Below are positions 11,629-23,455 of a stretch of 64,000 nt of DNA, one piece after another. The DNA comes from Hypholoma sublateritium FD-334 SS-4 (Eukaryota; Basidiomycota; Agaricomycetes; Agaricales; Strophariaceae). Within the stretch, counting starts at the first letter, position 1, and every line of letters starts with the position of its first letter. Made by a program: the position numbers and the translations under genes. A model generated the notes under the pieces. That model saw nothing but the letters and a program-made list of their open reading frames with translations, was not told the DNA's origin and did no database searches. The stretch lies in the NCBI GenBank assembly GCA_000827495.1, contig KN817538.1, positions 407,579 through 471,578 on the forward strand, given 5' to 3'.

Positions 11629-13079
11629 AATGGGGGGGGGTCGCTCTCGCCCCAGAAGCGCTTTATAGCGTCCTAGATGCCGAGATGCGTTTGCGGGGGT
11701 GATTGGCTCTCCGGCGAGCCAGCGCGCGATTTGGCGACAATCCAGACAAGAACGTGTCCACCTCGAGGCACCAGCCGTCCAAATCTGATTCGAGCTACCG
11801 TGCGACCGCCGCATATCTGAGCCCTCAGCCCAGTCCTTTCATCCTCCCAGCCCCAATAACAAAGACATTACTTACTCGCTTTTGCCTTTATGAAAAGCGC
11901 ACGTTCAGACGGCCATCTTGCGAGTGCAGCCTGCCTTACCTACGCGCGACACGGGATCTAATCGGGCCAAGCTGCGTCGTCAGTGCACGAGAAAATCGTT
12001 TACCCACCCTGCTGTTCAATGAAGTGCCAATTCCAGCTGACTCGGGGCACCACGCGGTCGGCCCCCTTACTCATTCCTTCCCTCCAACACCCATTAGGCA
12101 CTCTGCGCATCGCCTGCACACTGCACCGCAATGCGTAGCCCAGCGATGGCCTGGCAGATAGCCCTCAGCGATCGCCATCCGCGAGCACCCGCAGCGCGCC
12201 CCCATTCATCGCCTGTCAGCACGAATGACGCGGGCGCGCCAACTATACATAGCCCCGCGCGAGCGAGCCGCGAGCAGCTGAAATGAAATCCGCCCGCCAG
12301 GTCATCCGAAGTTTTTAGATGAACGTGAGTGCGTGCTCGCCCCCATATGCCCGTCGTGCCCGCTTATGGCAGCTCCCAGCCGGCAGCCTGGCGCGCCGCT
12401 GCGATCAGACGACGTCCGCGCAGCGCTTACGACACCGCGCCAATTTGCGCTCAGAGTACAATGTCCTGGAAGCCTCCCTGGCAGCCATTAACTGCCAATT
12501 CCACCCACCAAATTCGCCCACAGCACCCTGCGCATCCCCCCGCGGCGTCCTGGTCAAGGGGAAGAGAACAATCACGCCCACGAACAACGGCTCCCACCCA
12601 CAGCCCCCGCCATCGCATCGCGTCCCGCTGCAGGGCTTTAAGCGAGCACAGCCAGCGCATCGCACCGAGGGCCAGCTCGCAAGTCAGCTCGCCGGCCCAG
12701 GGCCGCGCAGCGCGAGGTAGCCCCCAATCCGCGCAGATCCAGGCTAAAACTCGCGAATCAGCCAGCACGGCCGCTGTCTTTCTTTCTTCTTTTTTGCGTT
12801 TGCGCCCCGCGCAGGAATAGACACGTCGAGGCCCGGGCCGGGGCCCAGAGCGGCGGACCGGCTTGGCGGCGCAGCGTGAAGGCTGACTGAGCAGTGGCAC
12901 GAGTGTAATGAGCGGCGGGGTGCGTCTTGCATGCACTGTATAATCGTTTATTTTGAGCTGTGATATTCCAGAGCTTGAAGGTGGAACTGGAAGGCTGACA
13001 GAGCACGAGCCGTCACGGTAATGAGCAGCAGGATGTATGTTGCATGCACTGTATAATCGTTTATCGTGCGCTGTGATAT
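11629..13079. other. GC-rich intergenic, with partial repeat copies
   Basis: No gene is recognised. From about 12830 the sequence contains truncated relatives of the following tandem repeat: the string ATGCACTGTATAATCG occurs at 12931 and again at 13044, each after a gCTGAC..GAGCA-type lead-in. Confidence 0.6.
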
Positions 13080-14270
13080 TCCAATGTGCCCGGTGTGGAC
13101 AAGTATCAAGGCCAAGGCCTCGCCCGCCAGATGAACGCGAGTCGAGGCCGTGAGCCGCAGACCTTCGCGTTGAGTTGCCTAACCTAGCCCAGTGCGCTGC
13201 AGTCAATGACGGCGGCTACGAGCGCATGTCCGTGAGGCTCCACAGCTCGCGCCGGACGGCGAGGGCGACGCGCCGCCCGCGGACTACCGAAATTCATGAG
13301 AGGCATCGCCGTGGCACCGCCGCCGCCATCGACGGCGCGGGCACAGCGCGCGTCATATGTATGGCTCCCGGTCGGGATGCGCGTCGCGGGCGCCGTCTAG
13401 CGTCCGTGCTGGGGCTGCTGCTTTGTCGGAGGCGTGCCGTGGCGGGGAGGCGGGCGCTGCTAGCGCTGTATAACGTTGAGCTGTGATATATCAGTGCACC
13501 CGGTGTCATCGCTCGAATTGAAGCATTGAGGCCTCGCCCGCCGATGAACGCGAGTCGAGGCTGTGAACCGCAGACCTTCAAGCAATCGCGTTGCGTTGCC
13601 TAGCCTAGTGCGCTGCAGTCAACGACAGCAGATACGAACCCGAGGGGCGCGCATGCATGTGAGGCGCCGCAGCTGGTGCTGGATCCAGACGGCGAGGGCG
13701 ACGCGCCGCCCGCGGGATGATGAATTTAGCAGATGCGTCGCCGTGGCACCGCCGCCGCTATCGGCGGCGCGGGCACAGCGCGCGTCATACGGCCCCCGAG
13801 CGGGATGCGCGTCGCGGGCTCCATCTTGACTGAACACGAGCGTAATGAGCAGCGGGGTGTGTCTTGCATGCACTGTGTAATCGTTTATCGTGCGCTGTGA
13901 TAATTAATGTTCCCGGTGTGGTCAAGTATGAAGGCCTAAGGCCTCGCCCGTGAGATGAACGCGAGGCCAGGCCGTCGAGCCAGACCTTCCGAAGCAATCG
14001 CGCTGGGCTGCCTAGCATTCTGCGCCACACGCCAGCCTGAGTACGCTACAGGCAACGACACACGCGCGAGGGTGCGCGCATGCATGTGAGGCGCCGCAGC
14101 TGGAAGAGTTGGACGGCGAGGGCGACGCGCCGCCCGCGGACAACCGAAATTCATGAGAGGCGTCGCCGTGGCACCGCCGCCGCCATCGGCGGCGCGGGCA
14201 CAGCGCGCGTCATACAGCTCCGATCTGGATGCGCGTCGCGGGCTCCGTCTAGCGTCCGCGCTGCCTTGCA
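13080..14270. repeat. Three-unit tandem repeat, about 415 bp period
   Basis: Three diverged units follow head to tail. The string ATGAACGCGAG occurs at 13131, 13544 and 13955 (spacing 413 and 411). The string GGCGAGGGCGACGCG occurs at about 13258, 13691 and 14115 (spacing 433 and 424). Within each unit the order is an AT-rich box (TAATCGTTTATCGTGCGCTGTGAT or a variant), a segment starting GGCCTCGCCCG, a CTGCAGTCAA-type junction, and a GC-rich block ending GATGCGCGTCGCGGGC. The ORFs inside are short, differ between units and are interrupted, so the unit does not look protein-coding. Two truncated copies of the AT-rich box precede the array. The origin is unknown. Confidence 0.85.
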
Positions 14271-17200
14271 GGCGGTGGCGTGCGGCGGTGGAGAAGCGCG
14301 CGCTGCGTCGCGATGAGAGCGGGGAGGTACAGCGCCATGTCGTGCGTACGCTGCTGTTATCCACCGGTCGATGTGTTGGCAAGCGCGGGGGCGATGTCGC
14401 ACAGCTGCACTAGCGCATAGGTATTCAGACCAGGAGCGCACGCGGGGTACATGGATGTGCGGGTGAGGTGGTGGTTGCGAAGCAAGACGGAGGCGCCATT
14501 TGGCAAGCGCCGTCATCAAAGGAGCGCAGTCTCGGCGGTAGCGGGGGCTAAATTTACGCGGAGGGCGGATCAGCTGTGAACGAGCTCTGGACCGACGATT
14601 GCAAACCTCGGCCCAGCGAGTTGCGCTGCGTTACGGGAGAATCGAGGGCATCTGGCGGTGTAATGGCCCAAGGAGGAGCGTGCGCTCTGGGTAATGCCTC
14701 GAAGAATGGCGTATTTCGCGGTTTTCCAGCACTGGCAAAAGACGAAGTCACGAGTCAGAATGATCACGACGCTGAAGAACCTATCTTCCTACCTCCTTCG
14801 AAAGTATGTGAACACCAGCCGTTAATGGACACAGACGCGAGCCCAGACCCGCAAGAACACCCGGAGGAAATGTGTTAAACATAGGACCCTCCCAGCGGGC
14901 GGTACTACACGATGGGCACTCCGGGAAACGACGGGGACCTGAGCCGCACCCCAACGCGAGATCTAGGCGCACCCAAGAAAGCGAGCGCATCCACGCACAA
15001 CATCACAGACATGGTCATGGTAGAGGAAGAAGCGCCGTCCAAGCGCCGTCAGCTGCAGCGCTAAATTTGGCCGCCGCACCGGCACCGGCATCCGGCTTCT
15101 GCATACCCGCGCGCGCTCAGGTTCGCGCCTCAGCGACCGTCCGCTGGCTCGCCCAGCCCCCAACTTGAACTCTGCCCACCAGCACCTCGCGATCCCGCCC
15201 GCGGCGCCGTGCCACTCTTCCCCCCTTGCTCGGTCTGTCGACGGCGCTTGCTAACACCACCTGCGGGCAGGCGTTGGGATGACAGGCAGCGTTGAATCAC
15301 GCCGTTGATGCAGTGCCGGCACCTGAAGGGGTGTCATCTCTAACCTTCTACGCTATTCGTCGCCGCCGTTTAAAGGGCCGAATGCGAGAGGACACTTCCA
15401 ATATGCGTATGAGGCCTCTTCGCCTTCCCAGCAGGAAGCGCGCCGCACGCATCGCCACCCCGAATCCTCAACGCGAAGACTGCGCACGGGCCAGCGCCAC
15501 CGTCCAGAGGTAGCATAAAACACTGACGCATACTCACACAGACTCGGAACTAGCAAATCCGCTTCCTGAAAGTTCCCCTGTCTCCCCCCTCAAGGTCGGT
15601 CTTCGCTACATAGCCACCCAACTCGACGACCCACCGTGCCCCTGACCTGGCTCGAGCGTACGCGGTCTAACACTCTGAATCTGCCCAACATCCGGACTGC
15701 CTCTGCTCGTTTTCGTTCGGCGCGATGCTGCTTCGACGATATTGAGCAGACCAACGCTCATATGCAAGTCCTCTGGATGGCGATCTTTTTCGTTTGGACA
15801 GCCGTCCGTGCGCAGGAAGCCGCCGCGCGGTGGTTTTCTGTCGCTCGCCGAATTCTCATCTGGCGCCACTCGGTACCTGAGCGAAATCGACCGCGTATGC
15901 GAGTCCAGACCCGTCGCTAGACGCTTACCCCCCCCCCTGCGAAACGGCAAAGGCGACCGCATACATACAGGTTTGTTCCGCTTGACCCCCTGCATACTAG
16001 AGACGAGGCAGCACACTACACCACACGACCCACAGACGAACAACCGCTCTCGCCCCCCCCATCTGCGCACGTTCGACCAGCGCTTCTTTCCACGGTTAGC
16101 CGTCGCGAGCACGTGGGGTGGGCGCACACGCGCCTCCCCAAGCGCTCTCGGCGCCTATCGGAAGCGGAGCGCCCACATACACACGCTAAACAAGCGCCCG
16201 GTGCGGCTCCGCTGCCCAACCATAAGTACCCCTGCGCCGACAGCGCTAGATCATCGGATTTTCGGACACCCATTGACAAACAGGCTCGAGGTGGGGTGGG
16301 TAATGCTGCGCCCTCCCTCAGCGCGTGCGAATCTTCAAGGAAGGGCCGACACTCTAGGCCTGGCCCAGGTCCAGTGACTGGAAAACACAAACCTGCGGCT
16401 GCGCCTCGTGAATTCTGGGGTTGGCAACACCCGTCAGGCCGAACACCACCCCTGCTTGCTTTCTCGCGCCCGTACGCACGTACGTACGCCGGATATCTGC
16501 GGATCGCATGCGATGCTGCGCTCCATATATCGCACTCCCGCCTCGCGACGGATGACAGACGGCGCGCAGACTTGGTCCGCAAGCGCCTTTTCCCAAGCTC
16601 CCTGGTGCATTCCGCCGCCGTCGCCGCCGTTAACTTAAGCACATACACCACCCAGAGAATCGGCACCAGGCTCGCGCAGAGATCGAACTGCGCCCAATTA
16701 ATCGCCTGCCGCTGGCTACCGCCGGACTGCGTGTTTGATACGGGGGAATATGCACCCACAGCAGCCTAAAACCTTCGACTTCGAGGTACGTCAGTGTGTC
16801 TGCCAGACAGATCCGCCGCCGATGGGAGCTTTGGCCGAGTGAGCGTCATACATGCATGACGATGTTACGTCAACGAGTTAGCGAGCAGAGCGCGCCTCGA
16901 GTGCGCGCTGTCCCGCTCACCAGCAGGATTTGAAAGCGCAAAACGCGCCACACGCGTTGCATAGTACTCGGACCGTGTCAACGCTGCAAGACTCGCTCTC
17001 AAAGTTGCCCTGCAATGCGATGCAACTTTCTGGTAGACTTCGCAAAAATGACGAAGATCGAACATAAATTATGTTCTAATTGCACAAACCTCCTACCCCC
17101 GCCGAAATTTTTATCAAGTGGCAGGTGCCCGCCCCATGCCGCTGAGCGTCTCTGCTACTGCAAGATCCATACATTTTGTCATTCGCATCATTGCAGGCCC

Positions 17201-17486
17201 CGCCACCTCTTTTCGCACTTGCAACACAATTCACCACAGCCCACCCGACCCCCCAAAAAATCAAGCACCCACAAACTTCCTACGACCTCACACCGTCCAC
17301 CACCCACCTACCCAACCCACCCAACACCACTCACACCAAACAAAGGAAGCAATATACACATCTTGATTTATTTATGCAAGTACACATACACAACTCATTC
17401 GCCTCATAAGGCGCGCTATACGATAATACCAAAAATTAAGAAAAAAGAAAATGCAGCAGTCCCACCGCGCGGGCGTCTCACCCCCG
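14271..17486. other. GC-rich intergenic, 3.2 kb
   Basis: Long ORFs occur on both strands at once (for example 16016-16759 minus against 16113-16769 plus), which is what GC-rich non-coding DNA produces. None shows a domain, signal peptide or consistent splice structure. The last 400 bases before the next gene are pyrimidine/A-rich and probably the 3' flank of the transcription-factor gene. Confidence 0.55.
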
Positions 17487-20400
17487 TCACGAGTCTATCT
17501 TCACCCCCTCCCCGCCAAACGCATGGTTGATACTCATCTGCGTCAACCCCCCTCCCCCGCCCCCACCACCCCCACCTCTCGGCGTATTAACCCCGCTCGC
17601 CGCGGGGCTCATCCCAAAGCGCGGCGTGATCAGCCCGCTCCCCCCCGCGCCGAACACGAACCCGCCCGACAGCCCGTCCGCCGACCCATACCCAGGCACG
17701 AGCATGCTCTCCCAGAAGCCCGTCCCGAGGATGTGCTCCATCGCCAGGCTCCCGTGCGGGTCCCCCGTCGGCGCCGCGGGGTGCGTCGGCGCCGGCGGCG
17801 CGGGCGCCATCGTCGGCGGGAACGTCGACAGGTCCGCGGCGGGCCCCATCTCCGAGTCGAACTGGAACTCGTTGAGCAGGAACGCGGGGTCGTGCGCGTA
17901 CGCGTACGCGCCGAGCGCGTGGTCCGGCGCGCTGTCCACGGCCTGCTGTTGTTGTTGGTGGTGCGGCAGCTGCTGGCCGTCCACCTGCGGCTCGATCTTG
18001 GCGGCGATGAGCGCGCGCAGGAAGCCCGAGTACAGCGCGGGCGTGTGCAGGCGGTTCGCGGCGATGTTGTCGAGCACGTCGGCGACGTCGCGCACGAGGC
18101 CGAGCGTGCTCTGCTCGTTGTCGAGGAACGCCTGGAACTCGGGCCGCACGAGCTTGAGCAGGCTGAGCACGGCGTACGACGTCTGCACGAAGTGCGAGTC
18201 GGGGCTGAAGCGCATGAAGCCGCTCGGCCCGAGCTCGTCGCGCACGAGGAGCGCACAGCCGTACGCGCTGGTATGCACCCGCGCGAAGAAGTGGCCGATG
18301 TCGACGGGCGCGCGCTCGAGCGCGTTCTGCAGGCCGAACGAGTTGAGCACGAGCATCGCGTAGTTGAAGTAGAACTCGGAGATGAGCTTCTTGTACCGCA
18401 GTGTCGGCGTCGTCTCCTCCGACTGGCTCTCCCAGTTGCGGTGGTCGACCCACTGCTGCTTCCACGCCATGATCTGCGTCTCGAACGTCTTGATGATGAG
18501 CATGTAGTCGCAGTTGACCTGCAGCCCCGACGGCGTGTCCGTGCCGCTGTAGAGGAAGTCCAGGCTCCGTGAGAGAATGCGCTGCAGCTCCGCGTACGCC
18601 GCAAGGGACATGTCGAGCAGGTTGGCGGCGGGCGAGGTGTACCATGCCGTGGTATTCCGGATGATGTAACTGGCGCACAGTCAGCGCAATCCTATCTGGG
18701 CACAACAAAAAGACTTACTCCTCCTTCACCGAGCTGGGCTTGCCCATCTGCGCGCTGAAGCTGCGGTCGAGACAAAAACACAGGATCCACGTCCGCTCGC
18801 GGTTATGCACCTCGATGTCGCGCGCCTTGCCCTCTTGCGTGTCCTGGCTGTGGACGGCCGTCTTGCGGTGCAGATTGAGGTCCGTCGCCATGCGGATGGC
18901 CATGCCGAGCAGGAACCACGTCTTGTCCTGCTCATAGCGCTCGACGGCGCCGCATCCCCAGAGTGTGAGCAGCAGGTACGCCTGCACAATCTCCACGGAC
19001 TTGTAGCCCTTGGCGGGCACGCTAAAGGCCAGCCGCTTTGCGAGCTCTGTGAGCCGCGGGTGCAAGTCGGGTTTGGTGGTGTAGAATTTGCTTGCAATGG
19101 AGCAGACTACGGCCGGTCAGCGCATATATGCGGCGAAAAACAGGGAGAACGCACTGGTTGTGAGGAGGAAGGGGGAGCGTGAGCAGACGAGTGAGGGCGT
19201 GTGGAAGTTGCGGTCCAAAAGATTGCAGTGCATATGTATGTGGTCAAAATAGCTATGCAAGAGTGTCAGAGGGGCTGACAGCGTGACGTAAGAGGCTTAC
19301 ATGTTGAAGAGCGCAACAACCTCGTCTGTTGACACAAAAGAGAGCATTTCTGGCTGCACCTGGCGCTCGATGTACAATCGCCGCAGGGGCAGTATCGTCA
19401 TGGGCCCTAAAATGCACATTGTCAGTTTTGGACGCACAACCGCGCGCATATACGCACCTGGCTTGAAGTAGTTGTCGCTCGCAACGCCGACCTTGGGGTT
19501 GTCGTCCGCGCTTTGTCGGGCGCCGATGGCAATGGGGTTGGTTGCCTGGGCGCGGCGGTTGGCGAGGCTGGCCTCTGCGAGTAGGCCGAGCGGGTTGAGG
19601 GCGTTGTCGGGGAGCGAGTGCAGCTTGGGCGAGCCGGGCTGCTGGAACTTGGGCTGCTGGTAGCTCGTCGACGGGGCGTCGTTGGTTTCGGGCGAGGGCG
19701 AGTTTGCGAGCAGCGCCTGGGTGCCGGCGGTCTGGGCGGACGGCGAGGGCGAGCGGGAGATCATGCCGGAGGCGATGCTGGGATTGCCGATGGAGCGCAG
19801 GACGGTGTCGAGCGTGCGCTCCATCTTGCGCAGCGAGCGCGTGAGGATTTCGTGTTTCCTGCAGAAAGGTGAAAAAGAGGGGTAGGACGGCGGAAAAGGG
19901 CGTACTTTGACGAGCGCTTGCCGCGGTTGGACTCTTCGAATATGCACTCGTGGTTGCCTGCGAGACAGCGCTTGCAGGGCGGGCCCTGCTCTGCGCCGAC
20001 GCACTTCATTTTGAGGCGCCTGCAGACGGTGCACGCGCTGGGCGGCGTCAGCAGAGGCCGATAAAAACCGGGGTAGACATACCGAGAGCCGCGGGTGGGC
20101 TTTGCCTTGACGTCGTCCTTGTCGGCGGCGGGGCTGGCCATGTCGTCGTCGTCCTTGCGCTGTTTTTTGCGCGAATCGGTGGACACCGTCGACGCCGGGC
20201 GCTTGCCGTTGAGATTCGAGGATGAGGACGGGTACATGTGCTCTGTCGGGGGTGTTCCGATGGTGTCGGAGCCCTGGGACGACGGCGACGAGTAGTTTGG
20301 GGGGATGGCGAGATGCTGGGGGATATGCGCCTGCTGGTGGTGCTGGTACGGGTTGTTGTAGTACGGCGGGTACAAGGCCAGTGCGGGGTCGATGGGGATG

Positions 20401-20549
20401 CCGGGGGACGGCGGAGGCTGCATCGAAGCCTGCTGGTGGACGGCGTGGTCGTAGAAGTCGAGGGGATCAGGGAAGGCCGGGAAGTAGTGTGGCTGGGGGG
20501 CGTAGGGCGATGAGTAAGCAAACGGTGATGGCGGCATCACGGGGCGCAT
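17487..20549 (-). CDS. Zn2Cys6 transcription factor with Fungal_trans domain
   Basis: Seven exons (20549-20083, 20037-19906, 19858-19458, 19406-19301, 19252-19155, 19106-18719, 18669-17487) encode 924 residues; introns are 45-51 nt. The zinc cluster is C158-x2-C161-x6-C168-x8-C177-x2-C180-x6-C187 (RACTVCRRLKMKC...CKRCLAGNHEC), followed by a basic linker GKRSSKKHE and a coiled-coil-like LRKMERTLDTVLRSIG. The fungal-specific regulatory domain follows, with LFNIYFDHIHMHC, TPSLVCSRSPFLL, GYKSVEIVQAYLLLTLWGCG and MAIRMATDLNLHR. The C-terminus is rich in Gln, Pro and Gly and may be an activation region. It should act in the nucleus as a DNA-binding regulator; its targets cannot be read from the context, since no pathway genes adjoin it. 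Introns 1 and 3 are multiples of three without stops. An alternative start lies four codons inside (MPPSPF). Confidence 0.93.
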
Positions 20550-21837
20550 CGTAGACAGGGCAGCCTTTCTGCGCGCCAGTCTCTTTAAACACCCCCGCGC
20601 GCCTCACGTGTGCCCGCCAGATTTGCGCGCCGATGCTCCTACACGCGCGTCAGATGTGTGCCGGCCTCTGATGAAACAGGTTTACACGCCCACGCACACC
20701 AGATCTGCCGCCAAGATCCCAGTCCTCCAGTGCCCCAGCGCCCTCCCAGACCCACTGTGTCGCGCCGCCCAGCGTCGCCCAGTCCGTCTGCGCGCCCCCC
20801 AATTTTCTGGCGCATTTCGCCAGCGCACCATACCCCCGGGTCGTCCGGGCCCAATAGCCCATTCCTGGCCAGTCCAAAAATAACCGCCCAAACCATCGGA
20901 CTGGCCCGCCACTCTAATCCTGCCCAAATATACGCATCGCCCAGATCTGGAACCGAGCCTGCCCCCAGTCCGCCCCGCTGGTTCGCCACTCCCCCACCTC
21001 GGAGACGTGCCCCCTGCCTCTTTCGCCCCCCCGCCGCACGCGCATTGACCCTACCCCCATCCCATCCCGCCCGCCGGGTCACACCCTCCCGCGCATCACT
21101 GATCGATCCCTACCGCCCAAATGCTCATAGATCCTCCATACCGCCCGAGCGGCACGCATCCCGGACGTCGCCCCTTTCGCTCGCCCCCGACGTCGACAGT
21201 GCCATAACCACTTTACAATTATATCTACGCCAAAATGCGTCTACCAAAATAAGTCCCCGCCGCCTATTTTTACGCGCGCGCCCGCCTTCACTTACGCTCG
21301 GTGCTCATCACTGGACGAGCATCACACAAGGCGCCGCATCGTCCGGAGTGCACGTCGCCAACAGACGTCATCGGCGCGTCGCCATCCGCCCTGCAGCAGC
21401 AACTGCGCCCGACAACGTGCGCGTCGTACCTCGGTGCTCGAGCCCAGGGCACACCGCCGATCCATCCTGCAGGGGGATCGTTCTCACGGGGTTTCGTTCA
21501 ACGCGGGGAGGCCGGTGGGCGGGTCTGGGCGGTTCTGACTGAGATTCTGTGGGCGACATCCTGGTGGCACACCAAATCTTTAGACGGTAATATATCACTA
21601 CACACTTGTAATAAGATAAATGAAGTGCCACCACAAATCCCTTCGCTTTGCCACCAAAAACGACAAGCAAACGATGAGCTCTACATTCCCTGTTCCCTTT
21701 TCAATGTAAAAGGCCAAATGAACATACACGAAGGTGAGATCACTTTCTCATGCAAAAAATGCACCAGGGTGTCGGTTTTTATCCTCTCCCCGGCCCACAC
21801 TTAACCCTGATCCCATACCCTCGAGGACCAGGCCCCC
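20550..21837. other. Upstream region of the transcription factor gene
   Basis: This GC- and C-rich sequence contains a long but compositionally random plus-strand ORF (20610-21542; Pro/Arg/Ser only, no domain). I treat it as promoter and intergenic DNA. Confidence 0.5.
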
Positions 21838-22365
21838 TCATGCGCCCGCCGCACACAACGCGTCGGGGACATTGCCGCCGCGCCCTACAGAATAGGCGCT
21901 CGGGCGGCCCGGCGCCCCGCCACCTCGCGTCGCGGCCGCTGCGCCGCGAGCCCCACCGCCAACCAGTGCTTCTTCGTCTCCGCTGCGTCTATTATAATTA
22001 GCCCCGAACGCTTTGAACGGCGGGACCGAGCACGGCGGCGGCGGCGTCCCACGCGCGCGTGCAGTTGGGCCGTCGGGCGCAGCGGGCTGCGGCTGCGGTA
22101 AATACGAGTACGAGTACGGCTGTCTACTGCTGATCCTCGACGACACGAAACGAATATAGCAGCATAAACCCCTCTTCCAGCCCCGCCCCGAAGCACCCGG
22201 GGCACGCACGGATAGCGTTCCGTCCATTGAGTCGCACCGAGGCACATCGCCCGGCGGGGCTGGGGGTGGGGGTGTCATCGCACCGGTGGGGCTCCCTAAT
22301 GAATTCAGCGCAGGAGATGCAATTGATATGCCCATGACAAACAGCAGAGCCACCGTCGCCCGCAT
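21838..22365 (-). CDS. Possible small secreted protein
   Basis: A 175-codon ORF starts MRATVALLFVMGISIASPA, which looks like a cleavable signal peptide with a small-residue cleavage site. A TATA-like run (TATATA) directly precedes the ATG, which is unusually close for a promoter element. The rest is Gly/Pro/Arg-rich with two adjacent cysteines and no recognised domain. An intron may interrupt it around 22130-22190 (a GLCCYIRF segment looks intronic). The codon pattern is not distinctive in this GC-rich background, so it could be chance. Confidence 0.25.
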   Translation of the reverse strand: MRATVALLFVMGISIASPALNSLGSPTGAMTPPPPAPPGDVPRCDSMDGTLSVRAPGASGRGWKRGLCCYIRFVSSRISSRQPYSYSYLPQPQPAAPDGPTARARGTPPPPCSVPPFKAFGANYNRRSGDEEALVGGGARGAAAATRGGGAPGRPSAYSVGRGGNVPDALCAAGA

Positions 22366-22756
22366 ATATACAGTCGCCCCTCTATTCTATTCTATTCACG
22401 TTGCGCCTATATTTGCGCGCGCCACCACCGAGCAAAGTATATCTCGACGAGCGAGAATGGAAATGGAGCGCAACTCAATCAAACGTGAAACGGCGCGGCG
22501 CGGCGTCTACTCGAGCCACCGGCGCCTCGACTTACGTAGGTGTACGATATTTTCCCTGCATACCGCATACTATGTATGCGAGCACATCACATCGCGCTGA
22601 TACTCCACCGCACAGTACATAGTACCATACACATACTGGCATATAATTACTCACCCGCCTACGCCCCGGATCCGGTGGCGCGCAGCGCACGATGCGTACC
22701 CGCCGTACAGACCGCCATCGGCGCGGCCGCGCACGGGCACGGGCTGCGGAGAAACC

Positions 22757-23455
22757 TCTGGCAAGCATCTCACATCTCACCGTGCGCAGGCGCTTCTGAT
22801 ACTTACGCGCGCGGACTGTGTCGGATGTCCGCCCGCTGTATTCGCGCTCAGGTGCCCGTGCAAGTGCGGCGACTTAGGATAAGTAATGCAGATGGGTGCA
22901 ATGAATGCAATGAATGCATGGTGCAGTTGTTACATTGTGGTATCTATCATTCATTGTATTGTATACTTACACTTCCGATACGCTTTTGTTTCTCGGGCTC
23001 GAGGGCCACTGCCTCGTTTTGAGTTGAGGATAAGTCAAGCACGACGGCTGTTTTGCGTGCATTTGGACGATCTTTGCCTCGGCTAAGCGAGGCTGATCTT
23101 GTCTATACTAAAGCAAAAGCAAACAGCCAAGGCACCAACCGCTGGCAAGCATCTCAGGCGCTTCTGATGCGCGGCGGGCTGTGTCCGCCCGCTGTCTTCG
23201 CGCTGTGCACTGCGGCAACTCAGGATAAGGGTAATGCAGATGGATACATAGTACAGTTGTTCCATTGTGGTATCCATCGCTCATTCGCTCGTATACTTGT
23301 AATTCTGATACGCTTTTGTTTTTCGGGAGCGAGGGCCACTGCTCTCCTCATTTTGAGTGTCTTATTCGCAGAGAATCAAGCATGACGGCCTGTTTTGCGT
23401 GCACTTGGACGATCTTTGCCTCAGCGAAGCGGAGCCGATCTTGTCTATGCTTAAG
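22757..23455. repeat. Two-copy tandem duplication, 340-385 bp
   Basis: The string CTGGCAAGCATCTCA occurs at 22758 and 23142, and TGTTTTGCGTGCA.TTGGACGAT at 23049 and 23391. The two copies share in order a GCGCTTCTGAT block, ATGCAGATGG, a TTGTGGTATC.ATC block, GATACGCTTTTGTTT and the TTTGCCTC-AGCGA end. Copies differ by many substitutions and indels, which accounts for the change in spacing. No reading frame is conserved between them. Confidence 0.75.

Noticed and set aside
10735..11676. 313-codon plus-strand ORF opposite the Ser/Pro-rich gene
   Set aside because: Arg/Gly/Val shadow composition. The minus strand has a sensible start, intron and tail.
13175..14316. ORFs inside the 415-bp tandem repeat
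   Set aside because: Frames differ between units and contain stops; the conservation is at DNA level only.
16016..16769. Two long ORFs on opposite strands over the same DNA
   Set aside because: Both are random in composition. Mutual overlap of this kind is expected from stop-poor GC-rich sequence.
17451..18572. 373-codon plus-strand ORF opposite the transcription factor
   Set aside because: It is the antisense of the last transcription-factor exon, with Arg/Val-rich shadow composition and no domain.
20610..21542. 310-codon plus-strand ORF upstream of the transcription factor
   Set aside because: Only Pro/Ser/Arg low complexity. It lies in the promoter region and has no splice or domain support.
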